The notes beneath the pieces are model-generated. The model was not told where the DNA came from. It did not search any database and saw only the letters and a list, made by a program, of their open reading frames with translations. DNA of 12,051 nucleotides, from positions 1 to 12,051 of the forward strand of contig JACPUP010000002.1 in NCBI GenBank assembly GCA_016192205.1, read 5' to 3'. The DNA comes from Candidatus Kerfeldbacteria bacterium (GTDB lineage: Bacteria; Patescibacteriota; Patescibacteriia; SBBC01; JACPUP01). Positions within the stretch are counted from its first letter, which is position 1; the number at the start of each line of letters is the position of its first letter. Shown piece after piece: positions 5,836 to 11,710 of this stretch. A program made the position numbers and the translations under genes.

Positions 5836-6884
5836 GCTTGCTTCTTCCGTTCTCGCCGCTGCCGCGTGGTGCACGAGTTACAGATCGCCTTCCCACCCGG
5901 CGTGCGGCCATCGACTGGCCGTGGTCGCGAGCACAGAGAGCAGATTTCGATCTTCCGGACGTAGATCTCACGTCTGTAGCAGCTCTGACACAGTCCGCCG
6001 TTCCCGAGACGCTTGATGATGTACCTGACCTGGCCGCAGCGGCGGCAGGGAGTTGCCGCCCGCTTTCGGTAGCACCCTCGGCAGAGTGCTCCACCTTCTG
6101 GCGTGCGTCGTTCAATGGGAAGCACCCGACGGCAGTCAACACACGCTGCCCGCCGGATGTCGCGAAGGTAGCAGGTTTTGCAGTACGGTTCGCCGTTCTC
6201 GCCGCGGTAGGAGATTGACCGCTCCCGTCCGCAGACCGCGCACCGCACACGTGGTGGACGATAGAACTGACGGCGGTAACAGCGGCTGCAGACGGGGCGG
6301 TTGTTCGGCGTCCGCGCGTAGACCTCTCTGACACGGTGGCAGATCGCGCACGGCCTCTGTCGCCGCTGGTAGACTCGCTGGTGGTAGCAACCCAGGCAGA
6401 TTGGTTGTCCGGGCGCATCTCGAGTGTGGACCGGCCGGCGTCGTCCGCAGAGGGTGCAGGTTGCGAGGTTGTAGGCGTGCTGGTAGCACGTGGGACAAAT
6501 CGGTGAACCGTTCTCGGTGCGCAGGGCAACGGGTTTCACTCGGCGGCAGCGTCCACACCGTTGCAGGTGGAAGCGCAGCTGGTAGCAGTTGGTGCAGACG
6601 ACCAGGCCGGCCTTCGTCCGAGTGCCCACTGGGCGCGGCTGACCGCAGAGCGAGCAGCGCTCGTGTCCCCGCGGGTCGCGCCTGCGGCACGCCGGGCAGA
6701 TCGCACCGCCCTTGGCCGATCGCGCCGCAACCGGACGGACGCGCTGGCAGTGAACACACGACTCATGGGTCGCGACATCGTGGTAGCGAGCAAGGTTCCG
6801 ACAGCTCCCGCACAGCAACCGTCCCTCCTTTTGGTAGCGGTGGACTGTCCCGAATCGGCAGCAGCGGCTGCAACGGCCATTCAT
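5823..6884 (-). CDS. Protein made of ten tandem CxxC...CxxC zinc ribbons
   Basis: 353 residues, almost entirely ten repeats of CxxC-x15/16-CxxC joined by short basic linkers, so forty zinc-ligand cysteines in an unbroken pattern. Typical units are CGRC..KPVALRTENGSPICPTC and CSLC..RPVDGRTPGGKAICNSC. The recurrent words RPV, R-T and G-x-xC between knuckles define one repeat family (spacing 16, once 15). The protein is very Arg-rich and has no catalytic domain, signal peptide or membrane helix. Similar ribbons occur singly or in small arrays next to DNA-handling domains, so nucleic-acid or protein binding is a fair inference, but no function is shown. The ATG at 6884 is chosen because GAGAGG lies 8 bases upstream; ATG 6890 and GTG 6893 are alternatives too close to that site. 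It has its own terminator and lies between two copies of the 37-bp element. Confidence 0.88.
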   Translation of the reverse strand: MNGRCSRCCRFGTVHRYQKEGRLLCGSCRNLARYHDVATHESCVHCQRVRPVAARSAKGGAICPACRRRDPRGHERCSLCGQPRPVGTRTKAGLVVCTNCYQLRFHLQRCGRCRRVKPVALRTENGSPICPTCYQHAYNLATCTLCGRRRPVHTRDAPGQPICLGCYHQRVYQRRQRPCAICHRVREVYARTPNNRPVCSRCYRRQFYRPPRVRCAVCGRERSISYRGENGEPYCKTCYLRDIRRAACVDCRRVLPIERRTPEGGALCRGCYRKRAATPCRRCGQVRYIIKRLGNGGLCQSCYRREIYVRKIEICSLCSRPRPVDGRTPGGKAICNSCTTRQRRERKKQATAR

Positions 6885-6948
6885 GGTCATCACCTCTCGG
6901 AATGGTGAGCGCTACGATACGTTGACAACGAACAAAGTAGGTAGCGGC

Positions 6949-6977
6949 AGTTCACACCCAACATCGGCAGGTGTCAA
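6949..6977 (-). promoter_or_regulatory. Weak promoter candidate for the zinc-ribbon gene
   Basis: Perfect -35 TTGACA on the minus strand (6977 to 6972), 17-base spacer, poor -10 TGAACT (6954 to 6949, 3 of 6). The predicted leader of about 58 bases contains the GAGAGG ribosome binding site. Confidence 0.3.
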
Positions 6978-7128
6978 GTGCGTCGAGCCCGTCCGAACAA
7001 GGGCCGGATTTCAATAAACTTTGCACCCGGACAGGGTGAAGTGGTGCCAAGGATGAGCCCGACGAGCTGCCACTGCTCCACGGCGCGTAGCAAGGATAGG
7101 CAGCTTTCCCCAGCCTGTCACGTCAAGG

Positions 7129-7155
7129 AAAAACCCCGGACAGTTCCCGGGGTTT
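7129..7155 (-). terminator. Intrinsic terminator downstream of the 111-residue membrane protein gene
   Basis: Perfect 9-bp stem AAACCCCGG (7131-7139)/CCGGGGTTT (7147-7155), loop of 7. On the minus strand the T-tract runs to 7129 (five Ts). It lies beyond copy B of the 37-bp element, so B would be transcribed in the 3' end of the mRNA from 7282-7617. Confidence 0.8.
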
Positions 7156-7194
7156 GCAATTCAGGCGGAGAGGATCTTCGTACCATCGTACCAT

Positions 7195-7231
7195 CCTGCA
7201 CACCCGGGTCGCAAAAAGGAGGTTGTGCACC
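7195..7231 (+). repeat. 37-bp dispersed element, copy B
   Basis: Same frame as copy A: CCTGCAC, variable ACCC, GGGTCGCAAAAAGGA, variable GGT, TGTGCACC. The terminal inverted repeat is TGCACA/TGTGCA. It is followed by a two-part hairpin at 7235-7259 (CCTCA/TGAGG outside, CATC/GATG inside). It is preceded directly by a tandem CGTACCAT duplication. Confidence 0.85.
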
Positions 7232-7281
7232 AGTCCTCACATCGCCGATGAACGTGAGGGTACGACGATCTGAACCTATCG

Positions 7282-7617
7282 TTATCGGTATCTTGGAACG
7301 AAGCTGTACGCCATGCCAAGAATGAAAAACGCGATGAACAATCCGCTCGCCCATCGGATCCTCCGCGCATACGCTCGCACTCGCTCGTCCCGCGAGAGCT
7401 CCTCGTCCTGCCACATGCGAAACCACGACCATCGCGCGATCTTCACAAGCGGCGCCGTTGGTGAGTAGAACGCTGACGCCCACGGATCGTGCTTCGGATA
7501 GTGGCGGCGAACATAGAGAACCAATCGACGTTCCTCTATCAGGCACCAGATCCCCGCTGCGATCATGGGAACGAAAGCAACCCCGCTCAGCTGGTATAGC
7601 AATGGTGTCCCAGCCAT
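7282..7617 (-). CDS. Small two-helix membrane protein of unknown function
   Basis: 111 residues from ATG 7617. The first membrane segment is at about 5-27 (LLYQLSGVAFVPMIAAGIWC). It is followed by a charged cytosolic-looking loop rich in Arg, Trp and Tyr (EERRLVLYVRRHYPKHDP, then KIARWSWFRMWQDEEL) and a second segment at about 91-107 (ASGLFIAFFILGMAYSF). I recognise no family. The frame stays open upstream to 7785, but that part has no protein-like character and crosses likely promoter DNA (a TATACT box near 7664-7659 on this strand). No clear ribosome binding site precedes ATG 7617. It lies between copies C and B of the 37-bp element and has a terminator at 7129-7155. Confidence 0.65.
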   Translation of the reverse strand: MAGTPLLYQLSGVAFVPMIAAGIWCLIEERRLVLYVRRHYPKHDPWASAFYSPTAPLVKIARWSWFRMWQDEELSRDERVRAYARRIRWASGLFIAFFILGMAYSFVPRYR

Positions 7618-7806
7618 TATGATACTATCATCGTTGCTCGATGAGTTGACGCTCGCAGTATATAATCTTCTGTGGGATTCCGCACGAGGTCTTCTGAACT
7701 TTGCAACAGCGGGGAGCGAAAGTTGGCCCCAGTGCGGATCGCGTGCAACCCATCCGAAGGTGAGGGGTTCAACGCAAGAGGGCAAACTTACGGATCACGG
7801 TGGCTT

Positions 7807-7843
7807 CCTGCACATATGGGTCGCAAAAAGGATAGTGTGCACC
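7807..7843 (+). repeat. 37-bp dispersed element, copy C
   Basis: CCTGCAC, variable ATAT, GGGTCGCAAAAAGGA, variable TAG, TGTGCACC; same length and orientation as copies A and B. The terminal inverted repeat is TGCACA/TGTGCA. A hairpin follows at 7846-7857 (GTAT/ATAC, loop CCCG; the fifth C-G pair could form in duplex DNA). C differs from A and B at the second variable block, which removes their AGGAGG. Confidence 0.85.
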
Positions 7844-7893
7844 GAGTATCCCGATACCGCAAATAAGCAATGACGCACCTATCTGGCATCACT

Positions 7894-7922
7894 TTGAGGT
7901 CAATGGAGCAATACGGTACAAT
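7894..7922 (+). promoter_or_regulatory. Sigma70-type promoter candidate upstream of the Asp-rich protein
   Basis: TTGAGG (7894-7899), 17-base spacer, TACAAT (7917-7922, 5 of 6). The predicted leader is about 97 bases. Confidence 0.4.
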
Positions 7923-7985
7923 TTGTTCATACCCAGTGAAGAAATCTCCTGTCAAACATGGTGGACATAAGCGACGAGGCCCACA

Positions 7986-7994
7986 TGCTATACT
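7986..7994 (+). promoter_or_regulatory. Extended -10 promoter candidate for the Asp-rich protein
   Basis: TGCTATACT is an extended -10 (TGn plus TATACT). No well-spaced -35 is seen, as expected for the extended class. The predicted start is near 8001, about 25 bases before the ATG. Confidence 0.5.
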
Positions 7995-8025
7995 CTTTGT
8001 AAGAACAGTAACGCAACGACTCAAT

Positions 8026-8931
8026 ATGGAAAGACTCTTCGTGTACGCCCGATTCGGCCTCGCCGTGGTTTTTGGCGTCGGTGTTCCGGTGCTTCAGGCG
8101 CTGGCCATGGACTCCTCATACCCATCAACGACGCCTGCTCCGACAGTTGCCGTTGCCGTGTCGTCCGACGCTGATTTTGACGGCATCACCGACACCAAAG
8201 ATACGTACAAGAACGACCACGATAATGACGGCAAGAAAGACAGCGTGGATACTGATGATGACAACGATGGCATTTCCGATGCCAAGGATGGCGCGAAGAA
8301 ATTCGACCACGACAACGACGGCACGCGCGACGACAAGGACGACGATGACGACAATGATGGGATCAAGGATGCGAAGGACAAGAACAAGCAGTTCGACCAT
8401 GACAATGACGGCAAACGCGACGACCGTGACGATGACGACGACGGCGACGGGACCAAGGATTCGAAGGATGCCTATCCCTTCGACCACGATAATGATAAGA
8501 GCCGGGACGATCGCGATACGGATGACGACAACGACGGCGTCCGCGACTCATCCGACCGCTACCCGTTCGACCACGACAACGACGGGGTGCGCGACAGCCG
8601 AGACTCGGACGACGACAACGACGGGGTCAATGACACAACTGATGGCGCGAAGAAATACGACCATGATAACGACGGCACGCGCGACGACCGCGACACCGAT
8701 GACGATGACGACGGCCTAGAGGACGACGAAGACGATAACCCGTTCGACTTCGACAATGATGGGTCGCGCGATGACCGGGACGACGATGATGACAATGATG
8801 GCCTCGACGACGACGAAGACGATAACCCGTTCGACTTCGACAATGACGACCTCGATGACGATGAGGACTCTGACGGCGACGGCGCCCCGGACGATGAAGA
8901 CGCTAACGCGCTCAACAGTCGGATCCGCTGA
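8026..8931 (+). CDS. Secreted Asp-rich protein with thrombospondin-type-3-like calcium-binding repeats
   Basis: 301 residues. The N-terminus (MERLFVYARFGLAVVFGVGVPVLQALA) is a Sec signal peptide with likely cleavage after ALA. A Ser/Thr/Pro linker to about residue 46 follows, then a lead-in DADFDGITDTKD. About seven tandem repeats of 29-30 residues come next, of the form DHDNDGxRDDRDxDDDNDGxxDxxDxxPF, plus a final partial repeat. DxDxDG-type loops of this kind bind Ca2+ in thrombospondin type-3 and OmpA-associated proteins. One repeat I counted has 13 Asp in 29 residues. No C-terminal anchor, sorting motif or OmpA domain is present; it ends ALNSRIR. The ATG at 8026 is chosen because it starts the signal peptide; the frame is open back to 7870 but that part is not protein-like. 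Likely role: calcium-stiffened surface or extracellular rod (inference). Confidence 0.85.
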   Translation: MERLFVYARFGLAVVFGVGVPVLQALAMDSSYPSTTPAPTVAVAVSSDADFDGITDTKDTYKNDHDNDGKKDSVDTDDDNDGISDAKDGAKKFDHDNDGTRDDKDDDDDNDGIKDAKDKNKQFDHDNDGKRDDRDDDDDGDGTKDSKDAYPFDHDNDKSRDDRDTDDDNDGVRDSSDRYPFDHDNDGVRDSRDSDDDNDGVNDTTDGAKKYDHDNDGTRDDRDTDDDDDGLEDDEDDNPFDFDNDGSRDDRDDDDDNDGLDDDEDDNPFDFDNDDLDDDEDSDGDGAPDDEDANALNSRIR

Positions 8932-9054
8932 TAGTCAATTTCATATCACTGAATTGTCGCGTCCGTCTTTAGCGAGCCTCGCCTCGGGCGGGGACCTTTG
9001 CAGCTGTGAGGATGGTGCGCCCCAGCCGCTCGTGTGGCAGCGATCTGAACGCGC

Positions 9055-9411
9055 CTACAATTCGGTCAGGTGCTCGAGGCGAACACCGACTTCTGTTGCG
9101 TCAATCGCCACGACCTCGAACCGGTAGGAGCGGTGGATGCGGTTGCGCTGGCGGAAAACTGCAGCGGCTGCTTGCAGGCGTCGTAGCTTCGCGTGCGTGA
9201 TGGATTCAAGCGCAGTGCCAAAGCGGTTCGACTGCCGGTATTTCACCTCGACGAACACTAACTCTCGCCGGTGGAGGCAAACGAGGTCGAGCTCGCCTTC
9301 GCGGCAGGTGAAGTTCTCGGCAATGACGCGGTACCCCTTAGCCTCAAGGTGTTCGCGGGCGAGTCGTTCGCCGGCCCGGCCCGTGCGTTGGCGATGGGAA
9401 AACGGTGGCAT
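9055..9411 (-). CDS. yraN: YraN family protein (UPF0102), nuclease-like fold
   Basis: 118 residues, the usual family length. The family pattern is intact: TGRAGERLAREHLEAKGYRV (about 10-29), NFTCREGELDLVCL with the acidic G-E-x-D pair (about 33-46), and FVEVKYR (about 53-59) carrying E-x-K. The remainder is a helical part that begins with the family's KLRRL-like basic helix. These residues form a PD-(D/E)xK nuclease-like core; the biochemical role is not settled. GGAG lies 5 bases before the ATG at 9411. It is the last gene of the minus-strand group rnhB - methyltransferase - yraN; rnhB and yraN are neighbours in many bacteria, which supports both calls. The 85-bp gap to the methyltransferase holds a dispersed repeat. 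Confidence 0.93.
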   Translation of the reverse strand: MPPFSHRQRTGRAGERLAREHLEAKGYRVIAENFTCREGELDLVCLHRRELVFVEVKYRQSNRFGTALESITHAKLRRLQAAAAVFRQRNRIHRSYRFEVVAIDATEVGVRLEHLTEL

Positions 9412-9477
9412 GCGGTCTCCAAGCAGCCACGATTGTCTTTTAAGAGAGCGTAGACGGTTATCGCGATAACGTCAACA

Positions 9478-9560
9478 GAGAATCGTGAATCATGAATCAT
9501 GAATCGTGGAACGTGACGCTACGCCCTTGATTCTCTATCCATGATTCCTGATTCTTTTTT
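9478..9560. repeat. GAATCA/TGATTC dispersed repeat pair between yraN and the methyltransferase
   Basis: The left part on the plus strand is GAATCGTGAATCATGAATCA followed by TGAATCGTGG. After a centre with GACGCTACGCCC the right part is CTTGATTCTC and CATGATTCCTGATTC, so the arms face each other. The right part and centre run into the methyltransferase and encode its last 18 residues. Confidence 0.75.
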
Positions 9561-10105
9561 TCAAACACCAACGCGTAATGGTACCGGCTCGGCTGGAACT
9601 GGCCGGTCTTCCGCAGCCCCGCTTCTTGCGCCAGCCGCTCAACCTCTTCGGCTGGCACCAAATCGTTTTTCTCCGGGCCAAAACCGAAGCCGGTCAGCTC
9701 CCAGTCAATCACCAGCATGGTGCCGCCCGGCTTGACCATGCGCATCGTTTCCTTGAACAGCGCGTTCCGCTTGCGCGATTGGTGGAGCGTGTTCACGATC
9801 AACCCGAGGTCGAGCGAGTTGTCGGGGATTGTCCGCGCGCCGCGGAAGACTTCTAAATCCGACCAAACGAGCTTGATGGTGGCGAGGTTCGCCAGCCGCG
9901 CTTTGGACTGGCACGCCGACAGCGCGGGTTTGAACACATCAACGGCGTAGACCATCCCTTTTTCACCCACCTGCTGCGCCGCCGCGATGGAAAAGTAGCA
10001 GCCGCCGCCGCACCCGAAATCACCCACGCGCATGCGGGGCCCAAGCTTGACTTGACGCAGGATGCTTTCGGGATCAAGGTAGTGTCGGTCGGTGATTTTG
10101 GTCAT
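9497..10105 (-). CDS. Class I SAM-dependent methyltransferase with repeat-derived C-terminal tail
   Basis: 202 residues, Rossmann-fold methyltransferase. Motif I is VGDFGCGGGCYFSIAA (27-42). The acidic motif II region is YAVDVF (53-58), the motif IV region is DLGLIVNTLHQS (99-110), and the post-I/motif VI region is VKPGGTMLVIDWE (124-136). Substrate unknown; the fold also resembles small ubiE-like enzymes. The ATG overlaps the rnhB stop by 4 bases (ATGA, 10102-10105), indicating translational coupling; no separate ribosome binding site is seen. The natural domain end is probably near ALVFEKK (178-184). Residues 185-202 (NQESWIENQGRSVTFHDS) are encoded by the dispersed GAATCA repeat and look like an acquired tail. 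Confidence 0.88.
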   Translation of the reverse strand: MTKITDRHYLDPESILRQVKLGPRMRVGDFGCGGGCYFSIAAAQQVGEKGMVYAVDVFKPALSACQSKARLANLATIKLVWSDLEVFRGARTIPDNSLDLGLIVNTLHQSRKRNALFKETMRMVKPGGTMLVIDWELTGFGFGPEKNDLVPAEEVERLAQEAGLRKTGQFQPSRYHYALVFEKKNQESWIENQGRSVTFHDS

Positions 10106-10710
10106 ACGGTCGCAGGGAGGGTGACGTTGAACGTGCGGCGGTGGAGCGGCGACGGGCCGTGCTGGGCCAGGCGCTGGCGGTGGGCGAGCGTCCCATAGCC
10201 TTTATGGCGAGCAAAGTCGTACACGGGGTAAAGCGGATGGAGTGCAGCCATGAGATGGTCGCGCACGACTTTGGCGACAATGGAGGCGGCGGCGATCGCC
10301 AGCACCGATTGGTCGCCGCGGATGATTCCCTCTGACGGCATCGGCAACCGGAGCGGCCACGCATCAACGAGCACGTAGTCGGGTGTGGGCGAGAGCTTCG
10401 CAACTGCTTCCCGCAACACCGCGAGGTTGGTCGGGTGGATGCCGTTGCGGTCAATCTGCTCCGGCGCTGCAATGGCGATGGCCCAGGCGCGCGCCAGCCG
10501 CGTGATGCGGACGAACTGTCGTTCGCGCTCCGGTGCAGTCAGCAGCTTTGAGTCCCGAATGCCGAGCGGCGGAACGCCGGCTGGCAGGATGACGGCAGCT
10601 GCCACCAGCGGTCCGGCCAGCGCGCCGCGACCGGCCTCATCCGCGCCGGCAATGACGTGGAATCCCCGTCTTCGTAAGGTGCGTTCCCGTCGCCGAGAAG
10701 GACGAGTCAT
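10102..10710 (-). CDS. rnhB: Ribonuclease HII
   Basis: Cuts the RNA strand of RNA-DNA hybrids and single ribonucleotides in DNA. 202 residues, the usual length. The N-terminal GADEAGRGALAGPLVAAAVI gives the catalytic pair D24-E25. RDSKLLTAPER (52-62) is the conserved DSK-L loop, and YVLVDA provides D116. The segment IIRGDQSVLAIAAASIVAKV (129-148) supplies D133 and the S-I-x-A-K motif. The ending with GYGT..H is also typical. All four catalytic acids are present. The ATG at 10710 has a TATACT box 6 bases upstream and no Shine-Dalgarno, so the mRNA may be leaderless. It is the first gene of the rnhB - methyltransferase - yraN group. Confidence 0.96.
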   Translation of the reverse strand: MTRPSRRRERTLRRRGFHVIAGADEAGRGALAGPLVAAAVILPAGVPPLGIRDSKLLTAPERERQFVRITRLARAWAIAIAAPEQIDRNGIHPTNLAVLREAVAKLSPTPDYVLVDAWPLRLPMPSEGIIRGDQSVLAIAAASIVAKVVRDHLMAALHPLYPVYDFARHKGYGTLAHRQRLAQHGPSPLHRRTFNVTLPATV

Positions 10711-10716
10711 GTGGGT

Positions 10717-10722
10717 AGTATA
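10717..10722 (-). promoter_or_regulatory. -10 box of rnhB placed for a leaderless mRNA
   Basis: TATACT on the minus strand (10722 to 10717), then ACCCAC, then the rnhB ATG. Six bases between -10 and ATG put the expected start of transcription at the start codon. No good -35 is visible. Confidence 0.5.
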
Positions 10723-10764
10723 CGTCAGGAGTGAATCGCGAGAAAGTAAGTGGGGATAGAGTCG

Positions 10765-10885
10765 GTGAATAATGAATAGAAAATCATGAATAAAGAATCA
10801 TGAATAAAGAATGAAGGGAGCGTGTTGCGAGCGCTCCTCCGCGATTCATGATTCTCGTTCAATCTTCTGTATTCCTGATTCCTCG
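10765..10885. repeat. GAATCA/TGATTC dispersed repeat with perfect inverted arms, rnhB-VIT divergent region
   Basis: GAATAATGAATAG, AATCATGAAT and GAATCATGAAT words on the left; ATTCATGATTC, TATTCCTGATTCC on the right, then CCCTATG/CCCTACG/CCCTGAT 7-base units. GAATCATGAAT (10795-10805) and ATTCATGATTC (10844-10854) are an exact 11-bp inverted repeat. Inside it is a second stem GGAGCG (10817-10822)/CGCTCC (10832-10837). Confidence 0.8.
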
Positions 10886-10902
10886 CCCTATGCCCTACGC
10901 CC

Positions 10903-10911
10903 TGATATAGT
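10903..10911 (+). promoter_or_regulatory. Extended -10 box of the VIT gene placed for a leaderless mRNA
   Basis: TGATATAGT is TGn plus TATAGT, followed by ATTCGT and the ATG at 10918. The distance of 6 bases predicts transcription starting at the ATG; there is no Shine-Dalgarno. Confidence 0.55.
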
Positions 10912-10917
10912 ATTCGT

Positions 10918-11700
10918 ATGGATTCCCACGACGATCGCCTCCGCAGGCTCTACGACGACAAGAAACGAGCCCTCGAGGCCCAGGGCTCGTACACGTTGAA
11001 GCGTCTCGAAGACGCGTTCCACCAACGCGCCACCGGCACCTACCTCAAAGACCTCGTCTTCGGCGCGAACGACGGCATCGTCACGACCTTTGCGGTGGTC
11101 GCCGCCGCTGCCGGCGCCGGCCTCGAGGCGTTCGTCGTTATCATCCTGGGCGTGGCCAACCTCCTCGCCGACGGGCTGTCGATGGGCCTCGGCAACTTCC
11201 TCGGTGAGAAGTCCGATGAAGCGTACAACCGCGGCCAGCGCCAGAAGGAATATTGGGAGATAAAACATTTCCCCGAGATCGAGCGGAACGAAGTCCGCGC
11301 GGTGTTCAAGAAGTGGGGTTTTTCCGGTCAGTTGCTCGAACAAGCCATCCATCAGGTGGTGGCGGACCCTGACCGCTGGGTTGACTTTATGATGCGGGAG
11401 GAGCTCGGCATCGTTGAGTCCGAGGACAGCGGCGGCGCGGCCAAGCACGGGGTGGCGATGTTCTTCGCTTTTGTCATCGCCGGCTTCATCCCACTCATCG
11501 CGTACGTTCTCCCCAACGTCCCCAGCCCGTTTCTCGTCTCAACCGTTCTGGCCGGCTTGACCTTCTGCGCCGTTGGCTCGCTCCGAGCGAAGTTCACCCC
11601 AACGCGCTGGTGGGTGGCGGGGTTGGAGGTATTGTTGATCGGCGGCATCGCTTCAGCTGTCGCGTACGGCATTGGGCGAGTGCTCGAGCGGATCGTGTAG
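10918..11700 (+). CDS. VIT1/CCC1 family iron/manganese transporter
   Basis: 260 residues, normal family length. The hallmark first-helix sequence DLVFGANDGIVTTFAVVAAA (about 45-64) is intact. Helix 2 ends in ANLLADGLSMGLGNFLGEKS (about 80-99), the VIT signature with D, S-M and GN. The following cytosolic metal-binding segment is Glu-rich (QKEYWEIKHFPEIERNEVR, about 109-127). Helices 3-5 are near 181-200, 204-223 and 232-254. Such proteins move Fe2+/Mn2+ out of the cytosol in exchange for protons; this subgroup's direction and metal in bacteria are inferred from the family. The gene is divergent from rnhB and convergent with the small gene ending at 11711, with 10 bases between the stops. No clear terminator is visible between them. 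Confidence 0.93.
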   Translation: MDSHDDRLRRLYDDKKRALEAQGSYTLKRLEDAFHQRATGTYLKDLVFGANDGIVTTFAVVAAAAGAGLEAFVVIILGVANLLADGLSMGLGNFLGEKSDEAYNRGQRQKEYWEIKHFPEIERNEVRAVFKKWGFSGQLLEQAIHQVVADPDRWVDFMMREELGIVESEDSGGAAKHGVAMFFAFVIAGFIPLIAYVLPNVPSPFLVSTVLAGLTFCAVGSLRAKFTPTRWWVAGLEVLLIGGIASAVAYGIGRVLERIV

Positions 11701-11710
11701 AAGGACGGCC

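Larger units (their letters stand above)
6885..7281. other. Intergenic region upstream of the zinc-ribbon gene
   Basis: 397 bases without a convincing gene. It contains the zinc-ribbon ribosome binding site (6893-6898), a weak promoter candidate (6949-6977), an inverted repeat CGCTAC (6910-6915)/GTAGCG (6941-6946), and a small hairpin CACCC/GGGTG (7024-7038). It also contains the terminator at 7129-7155, a tandem CGTACCAT x2 (7179-7194), and copy B of the 37-bp element with its hairpin. Confidence 0.65.
7618..8025. other. Divergent intergenic region with element C and promoters
   Basis: 408 bases between the 111-residue gene (minus) and the Asp-rich protein gene (plus), noticeably richer in A/T than the flanks. 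Contents: a possible minus-strand -10 (TATACT, about 7664-7659), copy C of the 37-bp element, and two plus-strand promoter candidates (7894-7922 and 7986-7994). No gene is supported. Confidence 0.6.

Noticed and set aside
5615..6529. Minus-strand frame of 304 residues overlapping the zinc-ribbon gene
   Set aside because: Overlaps the ten perfect zinc ribbons in another frame; the Ser/Thr/Arg-rich product lacks any motif.
7618..7785. Longer N-terminus for the 111-residue membrane protein (start at 7785)
   Set aside because: The extra 56 residues are not protein-like and cross A/T-rich DNA with a possible -10 box; the membrane protein begins naturally at 7617.
5671..7843. 37-bp elements as classical integron attC sites
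   Set aside because: The core GTTRRRY and RYYYAAC motifs are not conserved across the three copies and no IntI-like gene is in the window; only the layout is similar.
5671..7843. 37-bp elements as CRISPR repeats
   Set aside because: Spacing of 1524 and 612 bp with genes between copies, and no cas genes.
5681..7862. Mini-genes beginning ATGGGTCGCAAAAAG in the 37-bp elements (peptide MGRKK...)
   Set aside because: Copies A and C could encode short basic peptides, but copy B has no ATG and the downstream sequences diverge completely, so conservation is at DNA rather than protein level.
7870..8025. Longer N-terminus for the Asp-rich protein (start at 7870)
   Set aside because: It would bury the signal peptide 52 residues inside the protein and would overlap both promoter candidates.
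8026..8931. Asp-rich protein as a DNA-mimic anti-restriction protein
   Set aside because: The signal peptide sends it out of the cytoplasm, and the DxDxDG periodicity fits calcium binding better.
8977..8993. Hairpin CCTCGCC/GGCGGGG after the Asp-rich protein gene as a terminator
   Set aside because: The stem can form with a 3-base loop, but it is followed by ACCTTTG without a real T-tract; too weak to list as a terminator.
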